Counted from the first letter of the stretch, positions 12,231 through 23,033 are shown. The stretch is DNA of 64,000 nt from Hydractinia symbiolongicarpus (GCF_029227915.1 NC_079885.1:14519001-14583000); one strand, 5' to 3'. Numbers and translations: made by a program. Notes: generated by a model from the sequence alone, not told the origin.

Positions 12231-12680
12231 ATTGACTTTTTCACGTTTCATTATTTATCATTACGACTGTGACGTATCTTTTTTACGCAATAGCCGCTAG
12301 GTAAATCAAGTAAGGGACATGATTAGAAGTTTCTTTCCCCTAAAAAGGGCTACGATCTGGCTGCAATAAATGCTCCACGTCGTAAATGAATGGATTACGA
12401 GCGTCAGACAAAGAAAATGGCGATGTAGTTAATTTGCTAAATAACTTTGTCATATGAAAATTAAGTCTGAAAGTACCTTAAATTGCCTTCGTTGGAACTT
12501 TTTACCAGAAATCTTAAAGCGCATGGTTGTCGTAAATAATGAATAGCGTTTGAAAAGAGCTTTCAAATGCACATAAACACGACATATTTCGGATAATCCA
12601 GTCAAGAAATATGACCTTTAAAGTTTAAACCATTTTCGATGTAATGTGCTAATAAATCGTAGATATCTGCCCGTTTGTTT

Positions 12681-12799
12681 GTCTACGACCATACCACGAT
12701 GAACACACCTGTTCTCGTCCGATCACGGAAGTTAAGCATCGTCGGGCCGGGATAGTACTTGGATGGGGGACCGCCTGGGAACTCCTGGTGTCGTAGGCT
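12681..12799 (+). rRNA. 5S rRNA copy 24, C106T
   Basis: C106T only; it leaves a G-U wobble with G69 in helix V. Same gene type as copies 28, 43 and 47. Confidence 0.95.
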
Positions 12800-13249
12800 A
12801 TTGACTTTTTCACGTTACATTATTTATCATTACGACTGTGACGTATCTTGTTTACGCAATAGCCGCCGAGTAAATCAAGTAAGAGACATGATTAGAAGTT
12901 GCTTTTCCTTAAAAAGGGCTACAATCTTGCTGCAATAAATGCACCACGTCGCAAATGAATGGATTAAGAGCGTCAGACAAAGAAAATGGCGATGTAGTTA
13001 CTTTGCTAATTAACTTTGTCATATGAAAATTAAGTCTAAAAGTACCCTAGATTGCCTTCGTTGGAACTTTTTACCGGAAATCTTAAAGCGCATGGTTGTC
13101 GTAATTAATGGATAGCACTTGAAATGAGCTTTCAAATGCACATAAACACGACCTATTTCGGATGCTCCAGTCAAGAAATATGACCTTTAAAATTTAAACC
13201 ATTTTCGATGTAATGTGCTAATAAATCGTAGATATCTACCCGTATGTTT

Positions 13250-13367
13250 GTCTACGACCATACCACGATGAACACACCTGTTCTCGTCCATCACGGAAGT
13301 TAAGCATCGTCGGGCCGGGATAGTACTTGGATGGTGGACCGCCTGGGAACTCCCGGTGTCGTAGGCT
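13250..13367 (+). rRNA. 5S rRNA copy 25, family IV
   Basis: 118 nt: G41 is deleted from loop C, and G87T lies in the C box. The T-run after the gene is six long, in GAGT6A. Possibly a pseudogene. Confidence 0.88.
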
Positions 13368-13817
13368 ATTGAGTTTTTTACGTTACATTATTTATCATTA
13401 CGACTGTGACGTATCTTTTTTACGCAATAGCCGCTGAGTAAATCAAGTAAGAGACATGATTAGAAGTTGCTTTTCCTTAAAAAGGGCTACAATCTTGCTG
13501 CAATAAATGCGCCACGTCGCAAATGAATGGATTAAGAGCGTCAGACAAAGAAAATGGCGATGTAGTTACTTTGCTAATTAACTTTGTCATATGAAAATTA
13601 AGTCTGAAAGTCCCCCAGATTGCCTTCGTTGGAACTTTTTACCGGAAATCTTAAAGCGCTTGGTTGTCGTAAATAATGGATAGCGCTTGAAAAGAGCTTT
13701 CAAATGCACATAAACACGACATATTTCGGATAATCCAGTCAAGAGATATGACCTTTAAAATTTAAACCATTTTCGATGTAATGTGCTAATAATTCGTAGA
13801 TATCTGCCCGTTTGTTT

Positions 13818-13936
13818 GTCTACGACCATACCAGGATGAACACACCTGTTCTCGTACAATCACGGAAGTTAAGCATCGTCGGGCCGGGATAGTACTTGGA
13901 TGGGGGACCGCCTGGGAACTCCCGGTGTCGTAGGCT
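13818..13936 (+). rRNA. 5S rRNA copy 26, family II
   Basis: C17G, C39A and private G41A. Alpha spacer with two changes in the segment corresponding to CCCTTCAAAACGG. Confidence 0.93.
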
Positions 13937-14355
13937 ATTGACTTTTTCACGTTACATTATTTATCATTACGACTGTGACGTATCTTTTTGACGCAATAGC
14001 CGCTGAGTAAATCAAGTAAGGGACTTGATTAGAAGTTTCTTTCCATCCAAAACGGCTACGATCTGGCTGCAATAAATGCTCCACGTCGCAAATGAATGGA
14101 TTACGAGCGTCAGACAAAGAAAATGGCGATGTAGTTAATTTGCTAAATAACTTTGTCATATGAAAATTAAGTCTGAAAGTACCTTAGATTGCCTTCGTTG
14201 GAACTTTTTACCGGAAATCTTAAAGCGCATGGTTGTCGTAAATAATCGATAGCGCTTGAAAAGAGCTTTCAAATGCACATAAACACGACATATTTCGGAT
14301 AATCCAGTCAAGAAATATAACCTTTAAAGTTTAAACCATTTTCGATGTAATGTGC

Positions 14356-14363
14356 TAATAAAT
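14356..14363 (+). promoter_or_regulatory. TATA-like element, -31 to -24 (shown for copy 27)
   Basis: TAATAAAT lies 31 to 24 bases before the first base of copy 27. The same AT-rich octamer sits at this offset in most units. Family II units have TAATAATT, and family V units have TAGTAAAT. Upstream TATA-like boxes near -30 are known to help TFIIIB placement on 5S genes in several eukaryotes; the role here is inferred from position and conservation only. Confidence 0.5.
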
Positions 14364-14386
14364 CGTAGATATCTGCCCGTTTGTTT

Positions 14387-14505
14387 GTCTACGACCATAC
14401 CACGATGAACACACCTGTTCTCGTCCGATCACGGAAGTTAAGCATCGTCGGGCCGGGATAGTACTTGGATGGGGGACCGCCTGGGAACTCCCGGTGTCGT
14501 AGGCT
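14387..14505 (+). rRNA. 5S rRNA copy 27, consensus
   Basis: Matches the array consensus exactly. 119 nt: helix I pairs 1-9 with 110-118, helix II 16-21 with 57-62, and helix V 67-72 with 103-108. The product is the 5S rRNA of the large ribosomal subunit, bound by ribosomal protein uL18 and by TFIIIA before assembly. The start is set at the G that closes helix I, and the end at the T after it. Used here as the reference unit for promoter and terminator positions. Confidence 0.97.
14436..14483 (+). promoter_or_regulatory. Internal control region, positions 50-97 (shown for copy 27)
   Basis: By alignment with the well-studied vertebrate 5S gene, this span holds the A box (about 50-64, containing GTTAAGC), the intermediate element (about 67-72) and the C box (about 80-97, containing GGATGGGGGACC). 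It is the binding region of TFIIIA, which recruits TFIIIC, TFIIIB and RNA polymerase III. The same offsets apply to every copy. Several families carry changes or indels inside it, noted under each copy. Confidence 0.85.
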
Positions 14506-14511
14506 ATTGAC

Positions 14512-14516
14512 TTTTT
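14512..14516 (+). terminator. Pol III T-run terminator (shown for copy 27)
   Basis: A run of five T starts 7 nt after the last base of the mature gene, following ATTGAC. It is present at this offset after nearly every copy. Spacers after family IV genes and after copy 98 have six T. Runs of four or more T on the non-template strand terminate RNA polymerase III, so the primary transcript should carry a short 3' trailer of about 6-10 nt that needs trimming. Confidence 0.8.
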
Positions 14517-14553
14517 CACGTTACATTATTTATCATTACGACTGTGACGTATC

Positions 14554-14559
14554 TTTTTT
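14554..14559 (+). terminator. Backup T-run terminator (shown for copy 27)
   Basis: A second run of six T lies about 49 nt after the gene, within GTATC-T6-ACGC. It is five T in alpha spacers and eight T in the spacers after copies 40, 41, 44 and 45. It could catch read-through transcripts; this is inferred from base composition and position. Confidence 0.4.
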
Positions 14560-14645
14560 ACGCAATAGCCGCTGAGTAAATCAAGTAAGGGACATGATTA
14601 GAAGTTTCTTTCCCCTAAAAAGGGCTACAATCTTGCTGCAATAAA

Positions 14646-14659
14646 TGCGTCACGACGCA
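14646..14659. repeat. Palindrome in beta spacer (after copy 27)
   Basis: Perfect 6-bp arms TGCGTC and GACGCA are separated by AC. Other spacer classes have TGCGCCACGTCGCA or similar at the same place, where only part of the arm pairs. The symmetry arises from two linked base differences in the beta class. No function is known to me. Confidence 0.6.
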
Positions 14660-14681
14660 AATGAATGGATTAAGAGCGTCA

Positions 14682-14726
14682 GACAAAGAAAATGGCGATG
14701 TAGTTACTTTGCTAATTAACTTTGTC
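14682..14726. repeat. 7-bp inverted repeat in the spacer (after copy 27)
   Basis: GACAAAG (14682-14688) and CTTTGTC (14720-14726) are separated by 31 bp and occur in nearly all full-length spacers. A further CTTTG inside the loop offers an alternative partner. Lost in the 286-bp short units, so not essential to array structure. Confidence 0.5.
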
Positions 14727-14955
14727 ATATAAAAATTAAGTCTGAAAGTACCCTAGATTGCCTTCGTTGGAACTTTTTACCAGAAATCTTAAAGCGCATG
14801 GTTGTCGTAAATAATGAATAGCGTTTGAAAAGAGCTTTCAAATGCACATAAACACGACATATTTCGGATAATCCAGTCAAGAAATATGACCTTTAAAGTT
14901 TAAACCATTTTCGATGTAATGTGCTAATAAATCGTAGATATCTGCCCGTTTGTTT

Positions 14956-15074
14956 GTCTACGACCATACCACGATGAACACACCTGTTCTCGTCCGATCA
15001 CGGAAGTTAAGCATCGTCGGGCCGGGATAGTACTTGGATGGGGGACCGCCTGGGAACTCCTGGTGTCGTAGGCT
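14956..15074 (+). rRNA. 5S rRNA copy 28, C106T
   Basis: C106T only. Sister of copy 47. Confidence 0.95.
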
Positions 15075-15524
15075 ATTGACTTTTTCACGTTACATTATTT
15101 ATCATTACGACTGTGACGTATCTTGTTTACGCAATAGCCGCCGAGTAAATCAAGTAAGAGACATGATTAGAAGTTGCTTTTCCTTAAAAAGGGCTACAAT
15201 CTTGCTGCAATAAATGCACCACGTCGCAAATGAATGGATTAAGAGCGTCAGACAAAGAAAATGGCGATGTAGTTACTTTGCTAATTAACTTTGTCATATG
15301 AAAATTAAGTCTAAAAGTACCCTAGATTGCCTTCGTTGGAACTTTTTACCGGAAATCTTAAAGCGCATGGTTGTCGTAATTAATGGATAGCACTTGAAAT
15401 GAGCTTTCAAATGCACATAAACACGACCTATTTCGGATGCTCCAGTCAAGAAATATGACCTTTAAAATTTAAACCATTTTCGATGTAATGTGCTAATAAA
15501 TCGTAGATATCTACCCGTATGTTT

Positions 15525-15642
15525 GTCTACGACCATACCACGATGAACACACCTGTTCTCGTCCATCACGGAAGTTAAGCATCGTCGGGCCGGGATAGTA
15601 CTTGGATGGTGGACCGCCTGGGAACTCCCGGTGTCGTAGGCT
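15525..15642 (+). rRNA. 5S rRNA copy 29, family IV
   Basis: 118 nt: G41 deleted, G87T. Same as copies 25 and 48. Confidence 0.88.
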
Positions 15643-16092
15643 ATTGAGTTTTTTACGTTACATTATTTATCATTACGACTGTGACGTATCTTTTTTACGC
15701 AATAGCCGCTGAGTAAATCAAGTAAGAGACATGATTAGAAGTTGCTTTTCCTTAAAAAGGGCTACAATCTTGCTGCAATAAATGCGCCACGTCGCAAATG
15801 AATGGATTAAGAGCGTCAGACAAAGAAAATGGCGATGTAGTTACTTTGCTAATTAACTTTGTCATATGAAAATTAAGTCTGAAAGTCCCCCAGATTGCCT
15901 TCGTTGGAACTTTTTACCGGAAATCTTAAAGCGCTTGGTTGTCGTAAATAATGGATAGCGCTTGAAAAGAGCTTTCAAATGCACATAAACACGACCTATT
16001 TCGGATAATCCAGTCAAGAAATATGACCTTTAAAGTTTAAACCATTTTCGATGAAATGTGCTAATAAATGGTAGATATCTGCCCGTTTGTTT

Positions 16093-16211
16093 GTCTACGA
16101 CCATACCACGATGAACACACCTGTTCTCGTCCGATCACGGAAGTTAAGCATCGTCGGGCCGGGATAGTACTTGGATGGGGAACCGCCTGGAAACTCCTGG
16201 TGTCGTAGCGT
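16093..16211 (+). rRNA. 5S rRNA copy 30, family VI
   Basis: G89A, G99A, C106T, G117C and C118G. The last two break both terminal pairs of helix I. Copy 49 is the same except that it keeps G117. Likely pseudogene. Confidence 0.87.
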
Positions 16212-16661
16212 ATTGACTTTTTCACGTTACATTATTTATCATTACGACTGTGACGTATCTTTTTTACGCAATAGCCGCTGAGTAAATCAAGTAAGAGACA
16301 TGATTAGAAGTTGCTTTCCCTTAAAAAAGGCTACAATCTTGCTGCAATAAATGCGCCACGTCGCAAATGAATGGATTAAGAGCGTCAGACAAAGAAAATG
16401 GCGATGTAGTTACTTTGCTAATTAACTTTGTCATATGAAAATTAAGACTGAAAGTACCCTAGATTGCCTTCGTTGGAACTTTTTACCGGAAATCTTAAAG
16501 CGCGTGGTTGTCGTAAATAATGGATAGCGCTTGAAAAGAGCTTTCAAATGCACATAAACACGACCTATTTCAGATAATCCAGTCAAGAAATATGACCTTT
16601 AAAGTTTAAACCATTTTCGATGAAATGTGCTAATAAATGGTAGATATCTGCCCGTTTGTTT

Positions 16662-16780
16662 GTCTACGACCGTACCACGATGAACACACCTGTTCTCGTC
16701 CGATCACGGAAGTTAAGCATCGTCGGGCCGGGATAGTACTTGGATGGGGAAGCGCCTGGAAACTCCTGGTGTCGTAGGGT
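16662..16780 (+). rRNA. 5S rRNA copy 31, family VI
   Basis: A11G, G89A, C91G, G99A, C106T and C118G. Three changes lie in or beside the C box and one breaks the G1-C118 pair. Same as copies 50 and 55. Likely pseudogene. Confidence 0.87.
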
Positions 16781-17230
16781 ATTGACTTTTTCACGTTACA
16801 TTATTTATCATTACGACTGTGACGTATCTTTTTTACGCAATAGCCGCTGAGTAAATCAAGTAAGAGACATGATTAGAAGTTGCTTTCCCTTAAAAAGGGC
16901 TACAATCTTGCTGCAATAAATGTGCCACGTCGCAAATGAATGGATTAAGAGCGTCAGACAAAGAAAATGGCGATGTAGTTACTTTGCTAATTAACTTTGT
17001 CATATGAAAATTAAGACTGAAAGTACCCTAGATTGCCATCGTTGGAACTTTTTACCGGAAATCTTAAAGCGCATGGTTGTCGTAAATAATGGATAGCGCT
17101 TGAAAAGAGCTTTCAAATGCACATAAACACGACCTATTTCGGATAATCCAGTCAAGAAATATGACCTTTAAAGTTTAAACCATTTTCGATGTAATGTGCT
17201 AATAAATCGTAGATATCTGCCCGTTTGTTT

Positions 17231-17349
17231 GTCTACGACCATACCACGATGAACACACCTGTTCTCATCCGATCACGGAAGTTAAGCATCGTCGGGCCGG
17301 GATAGTACTTGGATGGGGGACCGCCTGGGAACTCCCGGTGTCGTAGGCT
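17231..17349 (+). rRNA. 5S rRNA copy 32, G37A
   Basis: Only G37A in loop C, a CpG-to-CpA change shared with copies 51 and 56. Confidence 0.95.
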
Positions 17350-17799
17350 ATTGACTTTTTCACGTCACATTATTTATCATTACGACTGTGACGTATCTTT
17401 TTTACGCAATAGCCGCTGAGTAAATCAAGTAAGAGACATGTTTAGAAGTTGCTTTCCCTTAAAAAGGGCTACAATCTTGCTGCAATAAATGCGCCACGTC
17501 GCAAATGAATGGATTAAGAGCGTCAGACAAAGAAATGGGCGATGTAGTTACTTTGCTAATTAACTTTGTCATATGAAAATTAAGTCTGAAAGTACCCCAG
17601 ATTGCCTTCGTTGGAACTTTTTACCGGAAATCTTAAAGCGCATGGTTGCCGTAAATAATGGATAGCGCTTAAAAAGAGCTTTCAAATGCACATAAACCCG
17701 ACCTATTTCCGATCACCCAGTCAAGAAATATGATCTTTAAAATTTGAACCATTTTCGATGTAATGTGCTAGTAAATCGTAGATATCTGCCCGTATGTTT

Positions 17800-17914
17800 G
17801 TCTACGACCATACCACGATGACCACACCTGTTCTCGTCCGATCACGGAAGTTAAGCATCGTCGGGCCGGGATAGTACTTGGGTGACCGCCTGGGAATTCC
17901 CGGTGTCGTAGGCT
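17800..17914 (+). pseudogene. 5S rRNA copy 33, C-box deletion
   Basis: 115 nt: GGAT (81-84) is missing and G88T follows, so ACTTGGATGGGGG is reduced to ACTTGGGTG; also A23C and C102T. The loss removes part of helix IV and of the C box needed for TFIIIA binding. Identical to copy 52. Confidence 0.88.
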
Positions 17915-18364
17915 ATTGACTTTTTCACGTTACATTATTTATCATTACGACAGTGACGTATCTTTTTTACGCAATAGCCGCTGAGTAAATCAAGTAAGGG
18001 ACATGATTAGAAATTTCTTTCGCCTAAAAAGGGCTACAATCTTGCTGCAATAAATGCGCCACGTCGCAAATGAATGGATTAAGAGCGTCAGACAAAGAAA
18101 ATGGCGATGTAGTTACTTTGCTAATTAACTTTGTCATATGAAAATTAAGTCTAAAAGTACCCTAGATTGCCTTCGTTGGAACTTTTTACCGGAAATCTTA
18201 AAGCGCATGGTTGTCGTAATTAATGGATAGCACTTGAAATGAGCTTTCAAATGCACATAAACACGACCTATTTCGGATGCTCCAGTTAAGAAATATGACC
18301 TTTAAAATTTAAACCATTTTCGATGTAATGTGCTAATAAATCGTAGATATCTACCCGTATGTTT

Positions 18365-18482
18365 GTCTACGACCATACCACGATGAACACACCTGTTCTC
18401 GTCCATCACGGAAGTTAAGCATCGTCGGGCCGGGATAGTACTTGGATGGGGGACCGCCTGGGAACTCCCGGTGTCGTAGGCT
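18365..18482 (+). rRNA. 5S rRNA copy 34, family IV
   Basis: 118 nt: G41 deleted, otherwise consensus. T6 terminator. Confidence 0.89.
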
Positions 18483-18932
18483 ATTGACTTTTTTACGTTA
18501 CATTATTTATCATTACGACTGTGACGTATCTTTTTTACGCAATAGCCGCTGAGTAAATCAAGTAAGAGACATGATTAGAAGTTGCTTTCCCTTAAAAAGG
18601 GCTACAATCTTGCTGCAATAAATGCGCCACGTCGCAAATGAATGGATTAAGAGCGTCAGACAAAGAAAATGGCGATGTAGTTACTTTGCTAATTAACTTT
18701 GTCATATGAAAATTAAGTCTGAAAGTCCCCCAGATTGCCTTCGTTGGAACTTTTTACCGGAAATCTTAAAGCGCATGGTTGTCGTAAATAATGGATAGCG
18801 CTTGAAAAGAGCTTTCAAATGCACATAAACACGACCTATTGCGGATAATCCAGTCAAGAAATATGACCTTTAAAGTTTAAACCATTTTCGATGTAATGTG
18901 CTAATAAATCGTAGATATCTGCCCGTTTGTTT

Positions 18933-19051
18933 GTCTACGACCATACCACGATGAACACACCTGTTCTCGTCCGATCACCGAAGTTAAGCATCGTCGGGCC
19001 GCGATAGTACTTGGATGGGGGACCGCCTGGGAACTCCCGGTGTCGTAGGCT
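18933..19051 (+). rRNA. 5S rRNA copy 35, family III
   Basis: Private G47C, which removes a pair in helix III, and G70C. Sister copy 54 lacks G47C. Confidence 0.93.
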
Positions 19052-19501
19052 ATTGACTTTTTCACGTTACATTATTTATCATTACGATTGTGACGTATCT
19101 TTTTTACGCAATAGCCGCTGAGTAAATCAAGTAAGAGACATGATTAGAATTTGCTTTCCCTTAAAAAGGGCTACAATCTTGCTGCAATAAATGAACCACG
19201 TCGCAAATGAATGGATTAAGAACGTCAGACAAAGAAAATGGCGATGTAGTTACTTTGCTAATTAACTTTGTCATATGAAAATTAAGTCTGAAAGTACCCC
19301 AGATTGCCTTCGTTGGAACTTTTTACCGGAAATCTTAAAGCGCATGGTTGTCGTAAATAATGGATAGCGCTTGAAAAGAGCTTTCAAATGCACATAAACA
19401 CGACCTATTTCAGATAATCCAGTCAAGAAATATGACCTTTAAAGTTTAAACCATTTTCGATGAAATGTGCTAATAAATGGTAGATATCTGCCCGTTTGTT
19501 T

Positions 19502-19620
19502 GTCTACGACCGTACCACGATGAACACACCTGTTCTCGTCCGATCACGGAAGTTAAGCATCGTCGGGCCGGGATAGTACTTGGATGGGGGACCGCCTGGG
19601 AACTCCCGGTGTCGTAGGCT
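19502..19620 (+). rRNA. 5S rRNA copy 36, chimeric gene
   Basis: Only A11G. The 5' part and upstream flank (AAATGGTAG, CCGTACC) match family VI copies 31, 50 and 55; the part from position 89 on and the spacer (CACGTCACATT) match copies 32, 51 and 56. It is the product of a crossover inside the gene, between positions 11 and 89, that removed one unit. Confidence 0.94.
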
Positions 19621-20070
19621 ATTGACTTTTTCACGTCACATTATTTATCATTACGACTGTGACGTATCTTTTTTACGCAATAGCCGCTGAGTAAATCAAG
19701 TAAGAGACATGTTTAGAAGTTGCTTTCCCTTAAAAAGGGCTTCAATCTTGCTGCAATAAATGCGCCACGTCGCAAATGAATGGATTAAGAGCGTCAGACA
19801 AAGAAATGGGCGATGTAGTTACTTTGCTAATTAACTTTGTCATATGAAAATTAAGTCTGAAAGTACCCCAGATTGCCTTCGTTGGAAATTTTTACCGGAA
19901 ATCTTAAAGCGCATGGTTGTCGTAATTAATGGATAGCACTTGAAATGAGCTTTCAAATGCACATAAACACGACCTATTTCGGATGCTCCAGTTAAGAAAT
20001 ATGACCTTTAAAATTTAAACCATTTTCGATGTAATGTGCTAATAAATCGTAGATATCTACCCGTATGTTT

Positions 20071-20188
20071 GTCTACGACCATACCACGATGAACACACCT
20101 GTTCTCGTCCATCACGGAAGTTAAGCATCGTCGGGCCGGGATAGTACTTGGATGGGGGACCGCCTGGGAACTCCCGGTGTCGTAGGCT
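20071..20188 (+). rRNA. 5S rRNA copy 37, family IV
   Basis: 118 nt: G41 deleted. Confidence 0.89.
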
Positions 20189-20638
20189 ATTGACTTTTTT
20201 ACGTTACATTATTTATCATTACGACTGTGACGTATCTTTTTTACGCAATAGCCGCTGAGTAAATCAAGTAAGAGACATGATTAGAAGTTGCTTTCCCTTA
20301 AAAAGGGCTACAATCTTGCTGCAATAAATGCGCCACGTCGCAAATGAATGGATTAAGAGCGTCAGACAAAGAAAATGGCGATGTAGTTACTTTGCTAATT
20401 AACTTTGTCATATGAAAATTAAGTCTGAAAGTCCCCCAGATTGCCTTCGTTGGAACTTTTTACCGGAAATCTTAAAGCGCATGGTTGTCGTAAATAATGG
20501 ATAGCGCTTGAAAAGAGCTTTCAAATGCACATAAACACGACCTATTGCGGATAATCCAGTCAAGAAATATGACCTTTAAAGTTTAAACCATTTTCGATGT
20601 AATGTGCTAATAAATCGTAGATATCTGCCAGTTTGTTT

Positions 20639-20757
20639 GTCTACGACCATACCACGATGAACACACCTGTTCTCGTCCGATCACGGAAGTTAAGCATCGT
20701 CGGGCCGCGATAGTACTTGGATGGGGGACCGCCTGGGAACTCCCGGTGTCGTAGGCT
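20639..20757 (+). rRNA. 5S rRNA copy 38, family III
   Basis: Only G70C. Upstream flank has CTGCCAGTTTG, a single change near -10. Confidence 0.95.
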
Positions 20758-21206
20758 ATTGACTTTTTCACGTTACATTATTTATCATTACGATTGTGAC
20801 GTATCTTTTTTACGCAATAGCCGCTGAGTAAATCAAGTAAGAGACATGATTAGAATTTGCTTTCCCTTAAAAAGGGCTACAATCTTGCTGCAATAAATGA
20901 ACCACGTCGCAAATGAATGGATTAAGAACGTCAGACAAAGAAAATGGCGATGTAGTTACTTTGCTAATTAACTTTGTCATATGAAAATTAAGTCTGAAAG
21001 TACCCCAGATTGCCTTCGTTGGAACTTTTTACCGGAAATCTTAAAGCGCATGGTTGTCGTAAATAATTGATAGCGCTTGAAAAGAGCTTTCAAATGCACA
21101 TAAACACGACCTATTGCGGATAATCCAGTCAAAAATATGACCTTTAAAGTTTAAACCATTTTCGATGTAATGTGCTAATAAATCGTAGATATCTGCCCGT
21201 TTGTTT

Positions 21207-21325
21207 GTCTACGACCATACCACGATGAACACACCTGTTCTCGTCCGATCACGGAAGTTAAGCATCGTCGGGCCGCGATAGTACTTGGATGGGGGACCGC
21301 CTGGGAACTCCCGGTGTCGTAGGCT
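21207..21325 (+). rRNA. 5S rRNA copy 39, family III
   Basis: Only G70C. Confidence 0.95.
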
Positions 21326-21775
21326 ATTGACTTTTTCACGTTACATTATTTATCATTACGATTGTGACGTATCTTTTTTACGCAATAGCCGCTGAGTAAA
21401 TCATGTAAGGGACTTGATTAGAAGTTTCTTTCCCTTCAAAACGGCTACGATCTGGCTGCAATTATTGCGCCACGTCGCAAATGAATGGATTACGAGCGTC
21501 AGACAAAGAAAATGGCGATGTAGTTAATTTGCTAATTAACTTTGTCATATGAAAATTAAGTCTGAAAGTACCCTAGATTGCCTTCGTTGGAACTTTTTAC
21601 CGGAAATCTTAAAGCGCATTATTGTCGTAACGAATCGATAGCGCTTAAAAAGAGCTTTCAAATGCACATAAACTCGACCTATTTCCGATCATCCAGTCAA
21701 GAAATATGATCTTTAAAATTTGAACCATTTTCGATGTAATGTGCTAGTAAATCCTAGATATCTGCCCGTATGTTT

Positions 21776-21895
21776 GTCTACGACCATACCACGATGAACA
21801 CACCTGTTCTCGTCCGATCACGGAAGTTAAGCATCGTCGGGCCGGGATAGTACTTGGATGGGGGAACCGCCTGGGATCTCCCGGTGTCGTAGGCT
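21776..21895 (+). rRNA. 5S rRNA copy 40, family V
   Basis: 120 nt: extra A after position 90 and A101T. The upstream flank has AATCCTAGAT, shared with copies 44, 60, 65 and 75. Confidence 0.93.
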
Positions 21896-22345
21896 ATTGA
21901 CTTTTTCACGTTACATTATTTATCATTACGACTGTGACGTATTTTTTTTACGCAATAGCCGCTAAGTAAATCAAGTAAGGGACATGATTAGAAGTTTCTT
22001 TCCCCTAAAAAGGGCTACAATCTTGCTGCAATAAATGCGCCACGTCGCAAATGAATGGATTAAGAGCGTCAGACAAAGAAAATGGCGATGTAGTTACTTT
22101 GCTAATTAACTTTGTCATAAGAAAATTAAGTCTGAAAGTACCCTAGATTGCCTTCGTTGGAACTTTTTACCGGAAATCTTAAAGCGCATGGTTGTCGTAA
22201 ATAATGGATAGCGCTTGAAAAGAGCTTTCAAATGCACATAAACACGACATATTTCGGATAATCCAGTCAAGAAATATGACCTTTAAAATTTAAACCATTT
22301 TCGATGTAATGTGCTAATAATTCGTAGATATCTGCCCGTTTGTTT

Positions 22346-22464
22346 GTCTACGACCATACCAGGATGAACACACCTGTTCTCGTACGATCACGGAAGTTAA
22401 GCATCGTCGGGCCGGGATAGTACTTGGATGGGGGACCGCCTGGGAACTCCCGGTGTCGTAGGCT
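22346..22464 (+). rRNA. 5S rRNA copy 41, family II
   Basis: C17G and C39A. Unlike most of its family it is not followed by an alpha spacer but by the class seen after copy 40, so gene and spacer have been re-paired. Confidence 0.94.
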
Positions 22465-22914
22465 ATTGACTTTTTCACGTTACATTATTTATCATTACGA
22501 CTGTGACGTATTTTTTTTACGCAATAGCCGCTAAGTAAATCAAGTAAGGGACATGATTAGAAGTTTCTTTCCCCTAAAAAGGGCTACAATCTTGCTGCAA
22601 TAAATGCGCCACGTCGCAAATGAATGGATTAAGAGCGTCAGACAAAGAACATGGCGATGTAGTTACTTTGCTAATTAACTTTGTCATAAGAAAATTAAGT
22701 CTGAAAGTACCCTAGATTGCCTTCGTTGGAACTTTTTACCGGAAATCTTAAAGCGCATGGTTGTCGTAAATAATCGATAGCGCTTGAAAAGAGCTTTCAA
22801 ATGCACATAAACACGACATATTTTGGATAATCCAGTCAAGAAATATAACCTTTAAAGTTTAAACCATTTTCGATGTAATGTGCTAATAAATCGTAGATAT
22901 CTGCCCGTTTGTTT

Positions 22915-23033
22915 GTCTACGACCATACCACGATGAACACACCTGTTCTCGTCCGATCACGGAAGTTAAGCATCGTCGGGCCGGGATAGTACTTGGATGG
23001 GGGACCGCCTGGGAACTCCCGGTGTCGTAGGCT
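22915..23033 (+). rRNA. 5S rRNA copy 42, consensus
   Basis: Exact consensus. Beta spacer follows. Confidence 0.97.

Larger units (their letters stand above)
14506..14955 (+). other. Spacer, beta class (after copy 27)
   Basis: This 450-bp non-transcribed spacer is typical of the beta class, marked by the palindrome TGCGTC-AC-GACGCA and by AGGGACATGATTAG. The class follows copies 27, 42, 46, 76, 80, 83, 87, 88, 94, 95, 100, 110, 111 and 113; after copy 108 the palindrome has one mismatch. In order it holds the two T-runs, the palindrome, a 7-bp inverted repeat (GACAAAG/CTTTGTC), a third T-run in GGAACTTTTTACC, a TTGAAA/TTTCAA hairpin and the upstream element of the next gene. No open frame of note. 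Confidence 0.8.
14387..22464 (+). repeat. Segmental duplication, first copy (copies 27-41)
   Basis: Copies 27-35 match copies 46-54 at a constant offset of 10,805 bp. Copies 37-41 match copies 57-61 at 11,374 bp. The 569-bp jump is one unit, explained by copy 36 being a fusion of the equivalents of copies 55 and 56. True edges lie within the flanking spacers. Confidence 0.8.

Noticed and set aside
14506-14955. A spliced-leader RNA gene in the spacer, as found in 5S arrays of some animals
   Set aside because: CAAGTAAGG resembles a splice donor, but I see no convincing Sm site (GGAACTTTTTACC lacks the usual form) and no set of three stem-loops. A search of transcript 5' ends for a shared leader would settle it.
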